From: Stratiolaelaps scimitus
Lineage: Eukaryota > Arthropoda > Arachnida > Mesostigmata > Laelapidae
Assembly: GCA_019614645.1 (NCBI GenBank)
Contig: JABWDB010000001.1
Location: 22,933,501-22,997,500 of the forward strand
Direction of reading: 5' to 3'
DNA: 64,000 bases
The position numbers were made by a program, and so were the translations under genes. Below the pieces are notes generated by a model, which saw only the letters and a program-made list of their open reading frames with translations, did no database searches and was not told where the DNA came from. The number at the start of each line of letters is the position of its first letter. The first letter of the stretch is position 1. Below, in pieces: positions 37,538 to 51,800 of this stretch.

Positions 37538-40500
37538 CATACATATATATATATTTGTATAGATATATATGAGAAAATACATGATACATATGGAGGTGCT
37601 CGGCGCAGCTGCGTGTGTGAAGTCGCTGTGCGGGCGGCTGGCAAGAGTGCAGATCTTGGCAACGATCGATCAACTCATCACTGGGTCAACTATATCAAGA
37701 GTAGGTAGTTCAGTCATTGCTCATTCTCGTGTTAGCATGATGCCTTCGTTGCTTTCGATAGCCATCATCAACGGAAGACGGTTTGACAAATATTACTTCA
37801 GGTCTACCCACCACCGTCACCGAGTCAAGAAATCCTATTTTTTTTTGCTCAAGGAATTCTCAACTTCGTCTCAACCACCACGCTATCTACCGCTCCCCAT
37901 CCAGCACCAAAATCAGTCAGTTCGTGTGTCAAAGCTCAACCCCGATCATGCCAGATATTACACTCGACAAGACCGTCCCAGTGGCCCTAAAACCAGTGGC
38001 TAGAGATGAACGCCCCAATATTAAATCTCGCAAACGAATTTCACCACAGAGTGTGCTTGTTGAAGGAGCTGCTTGGCAGGTAGCAGCTAGAGGATGCATG
38101 TTATGTATAAGTATATATATATATATTATAGTGAATGTGTTTATCCAACGGTCATAATATAACGGCAATTATCGATATCAATGCCTTCCCCTTATCAGAG
38201 GAAAACAGTCTACTCATTGTGATTATCCCTAGCGAAACTTACACGCTTATTAAATAAATATTAACAAAGAAACAGACTTTGCGATAGAAATTCGTATTTT
38301 TCATCATCTCGTAGCCATTTTGTTAGTTTTCCCCGGTGATAGAAAGAGTAATGATAATTCGTCATCAGGAGGAACTTACCTCAGCTTTTGTATCTGACAA
38401 TTTGTCTTGAAGATCTTTTACTTCGTCTGAGTCCGAGCTGCCCTTGCTCAATTCGCCAACAGTTACAAGTTCTTGGTTCTGAAATGACGTAGGACAATAT
38501 CAACTCAGTGTGTGAACAGGGAAAAACTGCTTATGTGGATATATGTCTCTCGTTCGGCGAGCACAGCTGCGATCGGGAAAAAATGGTCAGCCTAAGCGTT
38601 TTCATAAACATTATGTTCTTTTTTTTATACTTGAGTTCCAAAGCTGCTGCGGAACTTATTGTATTGTTGTAGTTTAGTACCTACCTTAATCTCGAGGTTG
38701 GAAATACGTTGCTTAAGTTCAGCTATGAGTTGGTCCTGTTCGCACTCCTTTATTTTCGAGTTCATTCGTTCCTCTTTGAGCGTCCCTTCGAGATCTGTGT
38801 ACTTCCTCGTAGCTTCACGCAGTTGCGACTCGAGCTCACGTCCTCTGGTGATTAACTTGTCCTTCTCCTGCTGCAAGTTTCTCAGGTCTTCGGCCTGCCT
38901 TCGCACCTGATTGACACTCACCTGATTCTGGGCCTCAAGTTCCATTACCTTAGCGCGGAGTTCTTGCACTTCAGCTTGGACCTCGGCCTCGCGCAGTCGT
39001 AAGGAGAGTATCTGCTGTTCCAATTTGGTTGCCTCGGGTAGATCCGTGATCTGAGCGCCGGTTTGCTCAATATGCTTCTGCCATACTAGCTGAAGATCAG
39101 CAATGTTCTGTTTCAGCTCTTTGAGACCGAGATGAGCCTCGGCCTCCCGCAGTTTGACGGCAATTAACTCCTCCTGAAGAGCGGCCACAGAATTTTCAGG
39201 CGTGGGTTGTTCATGCAACCGCTTATTTTCGGCCTCCAGCTCCTCGATCTGGTTTTGTAGCTGTTTCATAGTCTCAAGGTTCTCAGCCTCCCGAAGCTTT
39301 ACTGACACCAGTTCATCCTGAAGCGCTTTGAGGACGTCGTCGGACGTTGAGCCATTCGTGAGTGAGCTTGGATTTGACTGAGACTGTGGAACATACATTA
39401 CGCTATATTAGACTGATGTAATAATACCGGCACGTACCTATGGGTAGCAACCATTGGTGCCTTCAATGGACGTCCATAATACAGAACGATTTTGACCTCT
39501 GCCTCTCACATATCGTAATACCACTGGCTAAGCTTACAATATCACATAACATTAGTCTCCACTGACAGTGTGCGAAGTATCAACAATTTCCAATATGTAT
39601 GCACATGCCGCCAAATTTCACGATCCATAGAAATTCGTTCGCCGCCAAATTTTACGATTCATAGAAAGTCGTCCGCCGTCTCTACCTGAATGAGTTCTTG
39701 CACTTTCTCCTTTTGATTCTCGAGTTCCATTGACAAGTGATGTTCCTGCTGTCGGACAGCGGCGAGCTCACGCTTGATGATGTAGTTTTCTTCAGCCTCC
39801 TGCGCTCGCACCACTTGACCCTGTATGAGCCGGTCGGCCAAAGAGGAGCTCTCCTGCGAAGGTGTCAAAACAAATCGATGCAATCATTAGCAGTCGACCT
39901 GGCAAATTTTCTATTGTCACATTGGGAAGAGCACCACACCATTGTTAATCCATCTTAAGTCTCATAGGACTGATGGTGGTGCACATTAATAGTAAGCACT
40001 CATCTATAGCTCATACCAGCATCCATTGTCGGACGGCACCCATTGACACGGGGCTGCGATCGCGTTCCTCGCGTTCCATAATGTCTGACACAACAGATGA
40101 ATTATGACGCTGCCAACAAGCGGTGAAACGCACAACCTCCGAATAGAGAAAATCTGTCCAGCTACAGCTACTTGTATGTATACAATGAACTTAACACTGT
40201 ACGCCGTCACACACATCAGAACACAATGAAATTGCGTTTCGGAGCTTGTTGCTGCCGATGACAGATGCGTAACCTTACCCCTGGAATGCTGTACGAGCGA
40301 GCGAGCGAGCCACCAAAAGCAATTTACCACCATTTGTCTAGGCGAAATTTAGTTTACCGTGTCTGATATATTCACACTGGCAAACTCGCTCGACAGGTAG
40401 CTCCCTGGCAACTGCACAACAGCGACGTTATGCGCTGCAAGGTTTTTCTATACCAAGGAGCCGAGGGGAAACGCGCTCGCAGAGCGTGTTGGGTTGGTTA

Positions 40501-43500
40501 CCAAAGGAAGGGAGCGTCCGCCTACAGTCTCTGGGTGGCCTGCAGGGGGTTATGTTGTAAAGGACTTTATATACAAGCCGGAGCGAGATCCGGCCGCCGA
40601 CCAATCCAAGCCGCGATGTGTCAGGGTCGCTAGTGGAAGCGCTAGCGGAGCAGGGACACGTCGACGAAGGCGGCGTCCTTCGCCGTCGCTCGGCAACGAG
40701 TATAGTTGGTTGGTCTGTACTCCGTGTGTCGTCTACCTATGGTCGGCACATACACCCATACACGCCCCTACGGAACACGGAGCACTACAGACACTAACAC
40801 TCGCCACTCCCATCCAAGCGAAGCGAAGCGTGCATCCAAACGCCGCAGTTACACCAAAGCACCCGTACGGAGGCCACGCGCGATCAAAGAGGCCGCGGGT
40901 TGGGAGACAGAGAGAGAGGGGGGGCCTGTGGAGCTAGAGGCTAAGTGCGTCAACCTGTATGGCAGGCCGCACCGTTGCTTGTGAACTGCTAGGGCCCGCT
41001 CTATAACACTGATATGGCCGGGAGGTTTAAGGGAGGGGTCACCTTGTGATGTAAATAATATATTCATCCTCCACACCTGAGTCTCCCCTCCTGTTCAGAG
41101 GCTCAGCGCGTGCAAAGTTATCCCGGGAAATTCGGTGGGTACTATTCGCTCGCGTTTCGCGGCTCAATAAACACTTGAATTGTCGAATTTGTCTGCACCT
41201 TATGCGAGACAAAGCAACACGTGTATCCATCTATCGTACCACACCCAATCGGTGTTTTCACATACGTCGAGCAGTTGCTGACCGAATTTTGAATTGCAGT
41301 TCTAGTTGACGTTATGCGTGTCGCTTATCTGAAGTACGGGACAAGGTTGTTATGGACACGCTGGTGTCCCGCACACCCTGTGGGCGAAGCTAACACAGCA
41401 CTAATGTGGATAGGCTATGTCAGGTTCAGTGTATGATATAATTGTTGCGGCGCCTTCGACATTTGAATGCGTTCAACAGCTACAACAGGCATGTCCTTTT
41501 ACAACTGCAATTTAGATCAAAAATCGACTCAGAAATAATAAAAATTCACTTAAAATGTTTCCGTTGACAATGATCATCATTGTCGCTGTGATGAAAATCA
41601 ATACAATGAACAAACGGAGGTGACTTTACCTGCTCGAGGTTCTCAACACGCTGTCTCAGGATTCGGTTCTCCGTGCGTAGACGGCGCAATTCAATCTGCT
41701 CTTCCGTCTCACGTGCCTTAATCGCTTGATACTCTTTTTCGAGTTTCTTCATTCGCTTGCCATTGTACTTGACTTGTACTGCCAACGAGACAAGATAGTC
41801 AACGTCGGTGGACACCTTGGACGGCATCTCCTTCTGGAAGTACTGTTGTAATGAAAAAATATACGGACTGGCCAATGAGAAACGAGGCAGAGGACAATCA
41901 ACGGGATCATCGTTGGTCACTTGAACGCTTAACCATTACAAGTAGAGTTAAACATAACCACAGACCATAAACTTGTGAACTCATATTATAATACAAACAA
42001 AAACTTCCTCTGATAGACATATACATCCATTAGGCACGTATGCGACGTTCACAAATATGTATCCTATGAACCTGGGGAATAAGATCCGCATATATTATAC
42101 TCAATAATAAGTTGGCTAGTTCGTACCTTGATCATTTCCTCCATGTCGAGCAGTAGTATATCCTCCTTGCAGATCTGCAGGATCGCTATGCCAAGCCGGA
42201 ATACCATCTCGATGCCCTCGCTGAGGAAAAGGTCCATACAGCGAGTGGCGACCGTTAATGGCAGCACCGAGGTGAACAGGGTGAGAAACCACGACGATGC
42301 GTACATCGACGTGTGGAACGACTGTGACTGGAAATGCGCGTGCAGCTCGGGAAGGAGCTCCTGAACGAGCAGCTCTAATTGAAACATGTACAGGCCCAGC
42401 TCGGCCATCGACGGCTTGTATACCTGCCGATGATATAGAACAAAATGACCACGGTTGTGTTATTAACGTTGGCTTGCATAAGCTATTTGGTGAGAGAGTC
42501 AACCGATACTTTGCTTGTGTGCGATATTTATATTTATCAGCATGTTTTTGTTGTTGTAGTTGTAGTTCGCAAGCAATGTTCAGAAGATCTCGTCCACAAA
42601 CACGCTATCAATGAGGCTACCGTTATGTTTCACATCACATCACTACCATCATCAAAAAATATGGCCTGTTAAATAATACCGTACGAAGATAACTGTTCTA
42701 ATTTTTTAACTTATCTAACTCCTAACATTCAATCATCGAAGGAAATGATCCATTTAGAGGCTGCTAGCTCTTCCTTCATCGAATTCGTTGCTTGATGACT
42801 CAGTACACATTGTATTTAGATTAACGAAAGCGTGTCAATCCACATTTTCGACGATATTGAAACAATGCAGCGCCCCCGTGAGTTGTCCATAGACGACTCC
42901 ACAGTGGCAAGTGAAGAATTCATTTTAAGCCAAAAGAAAGGACGCAGCCTCAACGGCCTGCTTGTCATTCCCGTGCAGTATTCTCTGTAGAGATTATGAT
43001 ACTCATTCAGAAAGTATAGATCTAAGCCCATCTCTACGACTGTTTCGGTCGCGGCTCCGACTGTGTGGACCATAAATAGGCATGCAGCATATGAACGGCA
43101 TTGCCCGTCACTCCGGAAACGGACAAACACTTTTGCGGGCTGACAACAGCAAGAGAAGAAGACGAAGACGGGAGGGAGGATGCGGCTTCCTGCGAGGAAT
43201 AACGAGGAATGACAGCTGCAAGCCACGACATCAGCAGCTGCCTCAACTCGGTCAGCTGACGTCGCGATTGGTGTTCGTGTACCAGAAAACAACACAACTA
43301 ACGTAGATCATTTGGACAATTTGTCTACACGTTTTTCCTCACGATATGTGCATTTCTCTTGGCCTCTTTTCTTGCCATTGTGCGGGCTATACTTGGACAT
43401 CCCAATTTGTCCTGTATTCGCGACTGTCCTACGACGAATGTAGCATCGGCCACAGCCGCAAACCTGCCTGTCACGCCTTGCGCCGGAATCCGTCGGCGTT

Positions 43501-45827
43501 GGATAGGGCAAGTGGAGGTGGGAGTAAGACCCTTCGTACGTTTCACGGCTGTAGCTGACTCCATCGCTCCCAGTGCTGGCGCAGCGGATGATATTTAGAG
43601 GAGAAAAATCTGTTATTTTCCACGCGAGCGCTTGCACACGTCCCCTGATGCCACACACTCGTCCGTTCCGCGCATCAGCCGGCTTCCCGGTTGCACCACC
43701 GACAAACGACACCCGACAAACGACAACCGTCACGCCTGCTGCACACGGCGCAAATGGAAGGCCAGCGGAGAGGGAGAAGTATGAGGGCGCTAGCGAAAAA
43801 GTCGGAATCACAGGCTGTCACAGGCACTGGCAGAGTAGAAAATGCGAACGGAGTCGGCTGCTGAGGGGCTGGGGTAGATGGGGGAATGGGCCCCCCCCGG
43901 CGGTGCCGAACAATTCCCGTAGTAGTCTGCACCGACGAGTATTGTCTGCGGTGACTTTCCTGCATCTTCCTTTGGCTATGCCTCATACGATTTCCACATG
44001 TATCAAGCAGCACCCCCCCCCCTCACCCCCCAGCGAGAGGCGCTGCATTCTACGCCCCGTTGCCCCTTGCCACGACCCCCTTCTCCGCAGCCGCTCGCAT
44101 CTGATCGACGCAGGTCTGACGGAGCGGCGGAACCCCAGAATCCATTGTTGGATGCATCATGGTAAAATACCATGCTGGCAGACAGCTTTGTTATGCGGAC
44201 CTCGTCACCGAGTCGGATGTCACACACACAGACACATCAGGGGTGTGTGATAACGTGATGAGACAGGAGACGAAAAATCGTACCAAGCGGAAATAGCGTC
44301 GCCCAAAAACAAACCAAAACAGCCAGCGGGAAACCGGGGAAACATATACCCTTTCTATCGGAATGTTCTCTATCACTGATATCCGATCGAGACATTCGAT
44401 TTCCACTTAAAATTCAAAATATATCCTGACCTAATTAAAGGGTAGTGGTTGGTAGAGCACTTATAGTAAGTGGTCTATTGGTTTCGACAGGTTCTAAATG
44501 AAAACTCGCGCCAATAATCAAATCGTCAATCCCTGAGGACGCGACTTGCTTCAGAGACAACAAATTAAGTCTAAATTATGATAATGACAGCTTATGATAA
44601 ATGTTCAAAAGCGCCCACCTCTCGCAGTCGGTAGTCGCTCATCATGCGGACAAGTACGGTAAAGGTCTCCTGTTCCGGCATGTGCAGCAACAGGAGGCCA
44701 ACAATGAACGCGCTACCTTGGCAGTAGCCAACCTCGCGGTCATGTAGCGAATACGCCTTCATCACGTTGAATAACGCCTCCTGGCCCGGCCCGTTTTTCT
44801 CCCGGAAGAACTCTTGCTCAGGATACGTTCGTGCAATATCTCGCCGAATGACCTTCTCGCACGGAGAGGTGCCGGCCAAGTAGCCCTCGTAGAGATCGCG
44901 AGCATTAGATGTCGTCGCGTTGCTCAACAGCTGCCAGGCAACAGCACGGAACTGTGGAGGGATTCCCTTACGGACAGCATCCTGGAAAGCAGACGGCAAA
45001 CGTGAATACGTACATAATGTAATGGTATACATTTAATCATGCTATTGATTATATGTCACGCAGACGTGCGTAACAGGCTACCATAAACACAAATGATATA
45101 TATAAGTTTGCGTTTTGTTACCCAACTGTAGGTACAAGCATTCACTTGTACATCTGCTAAAGTTAAAATCCACAGTTAGTTAGTAGATTTCGCCTAATGT
45201 TATATGCACCAATGACGATCGATTCGTGGTATCCCTCCGTAAGGCAGATTAAGTGGTGGTGCCCCTATTTAGAAAGCCTTGTCATGACATTACGGTCACT
45301 TCAATCAGCGTGCTCTCAGCACTGGGGTAGAGAAGAAGGTGGGGCATGTATCCGCTATTTTAGTCTGGTCAAATTTGATAAAGTACCGTAATATGCCTCA
45401 GCCTCGTCAAGGTTGGACATCTTGAGGAGATCCACAATGCCCTATGCGGTGCCTACCAGCAAATGCACAAGGCGATTTCGTGTGGTTGCATACGTATTGT
45501 GTACTTGTTTCGGCAAGTACGGCTTAATCCTGCCTAAGCCGGCCAAGCGGCACATACTCAGTTTATCCCAGATGATAGAGAATTGTATACATTTTATTTA
45601 TAGAAGCAGTTTCCTTTGGGTTGGCAAAGATTGTTCTTCATTCCTCATTGCGATTACAATGCGAGGTACACTCTGATACTAGCTTCGTTCTATGGGCATG
45701 TGGGCGTTACCTTACACGCGTAAGGGTGGTTTCTCATTCATCTACCATACATACGTACAAATATCGTGCCCAGGGGATGAATGAAAGATCACCGCACCTG
45801 AAATAATTTACTAGAGAGTGCTTCAAT

Positions 45828-45862
<35 letters not shown>

Positions 45863-48800
45863 AAGACTACGGTGGTTTCAAAGTCATCATAAAGCTATCA
45901 GACATCGTTAGCCCAGCTGGGAGACTCCGTTAGGACCTAGGCGAACTCATCAAGACAAAGTTAATGGTGAAGAGCACCCGGCTCCCCACCCACAACCCTT
46001 TACCAGCAGTCATCTATGTCCTAATAACGGACGTGTGGCGTGCGCCACGAGAAATAGCGCGCGAAAGTATTATCACGTTCACTTGGGTCATTCGAATTGG
46101 ACACACGAAATACAGTAAATAGGATCAGATCCCCTCCCCCCCAAACCAGCTCCTCTCATCGTGTGCTGTTGTTATTGCTTATACTGCTACTTTCCGCTGG
46201 ACATTTAACGCATCCCCATTGTGGTGCAGATAATATACAGGGTAATTGTAAACCACCAAAGAGCACTATGCTGACCAAACGGTTCAGCTACCGAAATGTC
46301 GTGTATGTGGTAAACGATAGAGGCAAAACCGAGATGTCTGTCGAGCGGTCGTTAAAATTGAATTTGAGCAAACAATCATTTGTTTTCCATTTGTGGGTTT
46401 ATGTGCGAGCATGCGTTATATTATTCTGTTCCCATTGAGTAAATGCATAGTTACAGCTAGAATACGTCCATACTCGCCCTCATTCTGGTATTCAGACTAT
46501 TTGAGGTTGGCGGTATTACAATGCTGCATCCGTATTGTTCACGGTAACCTGTTTCAAGATGGCTGCTTATGTTATATCTTGCCGAACAGCAGATTTGCTT
46601 TTCTGCCATAGTGTATGCTAATTCTATTATTATTATTATTATTCGCATCTCAATGTTTTCGTTCATCTATAGTATTCGAATACAGGAAAACGGTTGCAAC
46701 AACTCATTCAAGTAGCATACTCTACCATATAGATATCATAACGCTTATTTTTTGACGATCTATCCAATGCCTTCCAGCACTGAAGTCTAATGGGCCCCAG
46801 ATAGAACCGCCGGCAGCATCACATTGGGCATCAACGTCTTTTCTCTTTCGCCCTTCACAGCTCCGGCTGTTAACATATTTAGCGGCATCGTTATCATCAT
46901 CGTCGCGATAATCAGCATCGGACGATAGGGCCAGCAAAAATATCAAGCCTACCCTGCCAATGACGTCTACACATGGATTGGTATCTCGGTTGGTCACAAT
47001 TGGCTGGCAACGTCAGCAACTAACCACGGAATATGGGCCGAAGCAATGCGGTCAGTCTGAGCGATGCTGCAGCGAGCAGTCATCCGTGATGAGGGAGCCC
47101 TGTACAGCCGTCCATGGCATCATGGCCCATTGTGGCCAACGGCTCCGCAATCACCGAGTCCCACACGCACGCGCAACAGGATAAACAGCGAGTGTGACCC
47201 CTACACGCTTGCACGCCCGCCTAAGTTACGCTGACAGGCGAACGGACGGACGGACTGCCATCCACGCCCGCCATCATAAAACGAAACGGATCCGCCATCG
47301 ATACCAGCACTACTATCACCATCGCCAGCCGGATGGTCCCTCTTCATCGTTGGCCGTCCTCGTCAGCTGCGCGGTTCGCTTCTGTCTCTTGCAAATGGAA
47401 CCATCGGACGTCATCGAAAATTCGGCGTTCGGTTTCGGACAGCTAGACAGCCTGACAGATCGTTTAGGATAGCCTTCTCTGGCTAGCCACCTCCCTCCAT
47501 TGAATCACTCATGTCTGTCAGGCGAATCTGCCACGAGAACCCTATAGGCACGAAGATTAAACCAGCCATACGAACGTCGCATAGTATTATAGGTACCATT
47601 GCGCACATCACCACAACCATTGCTCACTAGTTGGCGGGCAAATTTGATTGGTGACAGCGCTCCGATCCTCTCCCGCTATTCATCGTTCACTCTGTCATCG
47701 CTACGGCAATCACGGGCTTGCGGGGACCTCCATTCCTTCTCGTCCTTCTTCGACAGCCTTCAACAAAATGACCGCGATGACGCACTCGGTACCGCAGGCC
47801 TGCTTCCTCCGAAGCCGCTATTTACCATTGTAGGGCAAGCGTGCGTCAATCACCCTAATATCACTTTACGCCTACATTCGTCTAATTTTCAGATGAATAC
47901 ACAGACAGACACACGGACACGTGCATTTGTGCCGCAGCAACGGCCAGCACTGATTGTTACCTATTGTTATACATCGTCGCTTGTTTTAGTCTAACAACTT
48001 GTAGTAATGGCTTCTGGTATCTTTGTGCGACTATGCCATGAGGCTGCTGCTCTTGTCAATAGGTAACGATAATAGAAATTCCGAGGGCAGCCGTTTAATG
48101 GAATATGTTAAACAGATTACGTCAACATGAACAATAATAGAACTTCGGTCTGTCAGCTATACTGTAATATTACCTTTAGGATGTCGGGCTTCTTCTTTTT
48201 AAGGTTCTCATAATCCTGGACGGTTTTGCCCCACTGCTGAAGGATGTCGTCCTCGTTATCGTCCATCGAGTTGGCACCTGACGATCCGCTGAGTGAGGTC
48301 GTCCCGTTTGTGTTCATGTTGACCGAGATCTGCGACGTATCTGATGACCTCCGCGAGTGCCCCGTTGAGGTTAGCGATGAAAGCGATTTTGAGTCCTTCT
48401 CCAACAACCTTGTACAGAGAACGTAGGTATGGCCACAGTAAGAACGACTTGAAAAACACTGCACACGTTCATGTCTTCTCAACAAGACGAGCGATCCCTA
48501 AACCGATCATGTGTAAAGTGCGTACCAAGAAGAACCCGGTGACTCATTATGAGCGTCAATAAAGTAACTCGATCAAGGATTCGCTTAGGAATCCCCTTGA
48601 AAATCTCTATAGCGTATATACGTTTGTCGACGCTCACAATAAGTGAAACTCATTCTCAACAAGTATGAAGCTGTATACGTGATTTTGGCAATGAAATACT
48701 GTGCCCGGCATCCATAGAAACACTCCTGTTATCGTTCGTAGAATTCATTGGTTGATCAGGTGAACGCGTTCCTTAGGTCAGTCACTGGAGAAACAGAACC

Positions 48801-51800
48801 CCATGAACATATTCCTCGAATGAAGCTTCTAGATCGAATAAAGGCAGCAGTTTCATAGACCAAAAACAATTCCCATTGAGCGTGAAAATTGTGAATGTAG
48901 CGTGCATTAGCCCGAAAGTCGAGCGTCCCGGTATCTCGAATGCATTGATGTGGATAGCGTATGAACGGATGTAAGGGTTGGTGCGGCATGTCAAGCAATA
49001 GCGGTGCAGTATAGAGGCTGAACGAATTTTGAAGGCAACAGTCGAATTTCACATTCACGTTGTGGGTAAGTGTGGGAAATTTGAGGCATTTGGGTTCCTA
49101 CCGGTTGGGATTGGCTTCCGCTGTTTGGGGTTGGGCGATATCGGTGGCGGGATTGGCGCTTCAAAAGATTAATGCATTCAATTTTAGATTTTTCAATTTA
49201 CGAACAGAGTAACAACAACAAGAACAGTAACAAGAACGGGTGTGATTTTGTAAACGCATGATCATCGTCTAAGTCATTATTATCTAGTGAGCTTAATTGT
49301 TTATCTGCTACCGTGGGCGTGTTAAAGGACGGTTTTTTTTTCTAAAAACGTGAGCATCGCCTCCTGGAGAAGCTCGGCGTGACTGATTTAGCAAGAGATA
49401 AAATGGGGAAGGCATCAGCACAAATTAATTCCGGATTATTTTAATGAGCAATTAAATTGATAGACGAAAAATGAGTCTTGTTTACTCTGACACTAATAAT
49501 ACTTGGCAGAATACAATGATTCTAGGAAAAGCTGTAAATGTCCACGTGTTGTCCTAGTTACTTCGATTAATCCACTTGTCTTCACCTGAGCCAAGTACTC
49601 GCGCCTATCGTCCAGCCAACAAATTAATATCTAGAATATCGATAGTAAGCTAAACCTTTATTGAGTTATTAAAGGAACTGCAATTCTATAATGGTTAAGT
49701 TCTCTGATATGTTACGCAGCGGGATTCGAACCTGCGGCCTCTGGCCCTTTACAGCCGGATGTTCAGCCACCGCGCTGGTAGTGGAATATCTGAGCCATGC
49801 ATTTTTGAGAAACTGCTCTAGAGATAATGGAGTATCCCGCTTTTCGGCATCATCCAGTCGTGCCTTGACATATCATGGTCACATCTCGTCTTGTTCGGGA
49901 CATCGAGAGCCTCCTCTTGAGCTCTCACCACCCACTCTCTCGAAGATACGTCGTACAGTGAGCAAGCGGGAACGCGGACGCCGACGTTCATTGAACGAAG
50001 CCTTTAGCAAACTTGATGAGTGCATGCCATCAACTCCGAGGGACTAATTTCGAGCGGGGCGCATCCCATCTATCCCTCGTTGTCTTCGATCTTCGGCAGC
50101 TATTCTGCGCGATCCGGAAAACTTTCGAGCACCGAACCTATTGCTGGTCCCAAGAGACGAACAGCAGATCTCGAGGCTTCGTAACACCCCTACGAGTCAA
50201 TCCAGCTACGGTTCGCTGATAGGGCGATGGTCGCTGCGTTGTCAAGAACAGCGACGTATAGCAGCCGTGGAGGTTCGGCCACGTAAGGGAGCGCGGGTAC
50301 CACCAAACGAACAGCACCGCTCGAATGAATCATTATTGATGCTCTCCTATCTCCCTGTGTGCCTCCTTGGCACCAGCGGACGGGTCCGCAGCGTGCTCAT
50401 CCCCTGGCACAAAGATGAAAGAAGATTCTCTAAGCGGCTGAATCGCCCGCTCTCTACCTTTCAATTTTCACTGGAGCCTCATTGCCACGTCCCACCATTC
50501 AAATTTCCAACTTTCCTTTACCATCTCCGGACTTCTTATCAATTCTCCGCCGACTCCAGTCACTCATACGTCTGATTCAGATCTCGCCAGGATGTGTCCC
50601 AATTCCATTCGTAGCTGTGCTCTCTTAGCTTGACAGTTTGCCTAATTTCTCCACTTCTCCGCGGCAGCATAAAAGAAGCACATAGGGTCTTTGAACTCCG
50701 AATTGCGACACACTCTGATACAAGTCATCGAATCGCTCGATAAAATACGATCAGGCCAAATCAGCAATGTTCACTGGTAGCGTATTACTAGAAATGGACA
50801 GTCAGAACCATTGTAAACCTGTTTGAAAACGCCGAGGTAACAGGTGATATTGAACTAATGGAGTGCCTTTCAATCACACTTGTTCATGAGTTGTACGTAT
50901 CTACTCATGGGTCGCCGATTATGCGTAAGACGTAACTGTGTATAATATATTGCCATGCAATATATTATTACGGCAATAAAGACAGGGCGAAACTAGCCCA
51001 AATATATTCTATTTCCCTATTGCCGTTCAACAAAGGTTTACTACTGTTCAATTCACTGAAAATGATATAGCGTAGCTGTTCAAGAAGTTTTAGTTACTTG
51101 TGTGAAATCCTTATGCAAGATACATTCATATCCAAGGAACTCCGTTTTCCATTTTTGTCCCAGTTTCGATTTCAAACGAACTCCCCGCGATCCATATGAC
51201 ATAATAGCTACAGACGATTTTCACAGATGTGTACGCATTGCCTTCGCAATGGGCGTGGTCTCCTTTATTGATTTGCTTGGCTAGTCGAGCTAGCAGTTGC
51301 AGGAGCTTAATTCTTCGACATTGATAAAGCTAATTTCCACAATAATGATTAATTTTTTTACCTTTTCCAATCACTCGGTAAAGTCTATACCGTTGGGTTT
51401 GGAATCCTAACTATTCTATAATACATATTCCGTGTTTGCCTTTACAGATGATGAGAGCAACGACTCCTAATTCGTATTTTCACTTACGACATCTATCCTA
51501 CAGTTTATGATCGATAGGTTTTTGAGACATTATTCATGATCTCTGCACAAAAAAGATCAGCGTCAGTATCTTTTCTCGTCTCACAGGGGAAACATGAATC
51601 AGATCAAGTTCGCTGTGCGTCATCGTCGTTTTCCTCCAGATACAACAAAAACAACAACACGCAGAGAGAGAGAGCATAGAAATTGTCATGTGCCGACGTT
51701 GTCTGTCTAGAAATCCGTATGCTAGTGCGCTGTGTGTATGTGTGTTTCCGTGGGTCTCACACCGCGCGCAAGTTCCTTCGTCATCCCTGGCAGTTCCCTT

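Noticed and set aside
37083..37673. 196-codon minus-strand frame in Evi5 intron H-I
   Set aside because: It consists largely of Ile/Tyr runs from TA microsatellites. It is in the same strand as Evi5 but has no conserved segment, and exons H and I join without it.
43573..44250. 225-codon plus-strand frame in Evi5 intron C-D
   Set aside because: It opens at a non-ATG codon, is GC-rich with C-run translations (Pro runs), has no domain, and is antisense within an intron.
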